Assembly: GCA_026989715.1 (NCBI GenBank)
Contig: JALSIU010000237.1
Coordinates: forward strand, 1 to 14,983
Source: Methylomonas sp.
GTDB lineage: Bacteria; Pseudomonadota; Gammaproteobacteria; Methylococcales; Methylomonadaceae
Reading direction: 5' to 3'
DNA: 14,983 bases
Part shown: in pieces, positions 14,420 through 14,983 of the stretch
How positions within the stretch are numbered: position 1 is the first letter of the stretch
Layout: every line of letters starts with the position of its first letter
Made by a program: the position numbers and the translations under genes
The notes under the pieces: model-generated
What the model was told of the DNA's origin: nothing
Database searches by the model: none
Seen by the model: the letters and a program-made list of their open reading frames with translations, nothing else

Positions 14420-14983
14420 ATGGAACTCCCTTCAATCAATCAAGCCTGGAATGGTGCTGATAAATGTAAATTATGCCCCATTCGTGATTTAGTTCTGTTT
14501 GCCGACCTGCAACAAGAAGACTTTAATCAATTACACTTTCCCATTATTGATATGGAATTGCAAGCGGGTGATTCATTATATTTAGAAAATGAAAATGCCA
14601 ACTTTGTTTACACCATTCGTTCAGGCTCAATTAAATTAGTGCGTTACTTACCCAATGGAAGTTACCGTATCGTTCGCCTGTTGCAATTAGGTGACCTGGC
14701 AGGCATGGAAGCACTCAACGGCAACACATACCAACACCATGCCATCGCTTTGCAAAACACCTCTATTTGCCGTATTCCCATAGAAGATATCGAGCTGATT
14801 AATCAACACTCACCTCACTTATATAAACAACTAACGGCACGCTGGCAAAGAATACAGAATGATGCGGATATTTGGTTATCTGAACTAACAGTCGGTCATT
14901 CTAAAAAACGTATTGCCAATTTATTGCTCTATTTAGCAAACCATCATAAAAATACTTATTTTCCTTTACCTAGCCGCGAAGAT
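14420..14983 (+). CDS. Crp/Fnr family transcriptional regulator, N-terminal part
   Basis: The first 188 codons are visible; the frame is open to the right edge. The sequence follows E. coli FNR: an N-terminal CKLCPIRDLVLF (residues 16-27), a cyclic-nucleotide-like beta barrel (about 43-125, with FVYTIRSGSIKLVRY and LLQLGDLAGMEAL), then the dimerisation helix (about 135-160) and the start of the DNA-binding domain (SKKRIANLLLYLA). Cys16, Cys19 and Cys117 match FNR cluster ligands Cys20, Cys23 and Cys122, but Val25 stands where FNR has Cys29. It may bind a changed cluster, heme, or nothing. The helix-turn-helix lies outside the window, so its DNA target cannot be judged. The ATG has no clear Shine-Dalgarno sequence. 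It diverges from the V-ATPase genes. Confidence 0.88.
   Translation, partial: MELPSINQAWNGADKCKLCPIRDLVLFADLQQEDFNQLHFPIIDMELQAGDSLYLENENANFVYTIRSGSIKLVRYLPNGSYRIVRLLQLGDLAGMEALNGNTYQHHAIALQNTSICRIPIEDIELINQHSPHLYKQLTARWQRIQNDADIWLSELTVGHSKKRIANLLLYLANHHKNTYFPLPSRED

Noticed and set aside
1..14983. tRNA, rRNA, CRISPR arrays, insertion sequences or prophage genes
   Set aside because: None were found: no regularly spaced direct repeats, no transposase or integrase motifs, and no cloverleaf-like segment noticed in the gaps.

Overview
The window reads as chromosomal DNA of a gammaproteobacterium of moderate to low GC (roughly 40-45% by eye). The evidence is the pcnB-folK-panB order, the lptF-lptG pair beside an RDD membrane protein, a UbiB-type kinase, a sigma-54 activator, a CPXCG protein and an FNR-type regulator. 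A V-type ATPase locus of the bacterial (Chlamydia/spirochaete) type is unusual for the class. It occurs in scattered lineages, and the window alone does not fix the genus. I see no IS element, CRISPR array, rRNA or tRNA.

Positions 1-2015 (minus strand) hold a tight cluster read pcnB -> folK -> panB, with overlaps of 8 and 4 bp: poly(A) polymerase I, then a folate and a pantothenate enzyme (panB runs off the left edge). An AT-rich 385-bp gap (2016-2400) separates it from a plus-strand pair. That pair is a 59-aa hydrophobic ORF followed, in the same frame after a single stop codon, by an RDD-family membrane protein with a TTG start. These converge on lptF-lptG (5237-3067, minus), the inner-membrane permease of LPS transport. 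Upstream of lptF is a compact hairpin-rich island (5273-5391) with a terminator-like hairpin on each strand, pointing outward. Beside it is a 17-bp perfect hairpin that abuts the stop codon of the next gene.

Positions 5442-8818 (minus) encode an exported metallo-beta-lactamase-fold hydrolase, a UbiB/AarF-type atypical kinase with a C-terminal membrane anchor, and a helical protein of unknown function. Positions 9008-10874 (plus) encode a SafE/DsbD-like membrane protein overlapping, by ATGA, a sigma-54 activator that has no sensor domain, then a 63-aa CPXCG cysteine-rich protein.

Positions 10925-14255 (minus) hold V-ATPase genes in the order E, DUF2764-like (C-like), A. The expected B, D, I and K genes do not follow: a convergent gene sits 50 bp beyond the end of A. 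A divergently transcribed Crp/Fnr-family regulator (14420 to the right edge) keeps three of the four cysteine positions that bind the FNR iron-sulfur cluster.

Most of the window is standard housekeeping. The points most worth following are the incomplete V-ATPase locus, the structured island upstream of lptF, the in-frame small ORF/RDD arrangement, the sensorless sigma-54 activator coupled to a membrane protein, and the FNR-like regulator.
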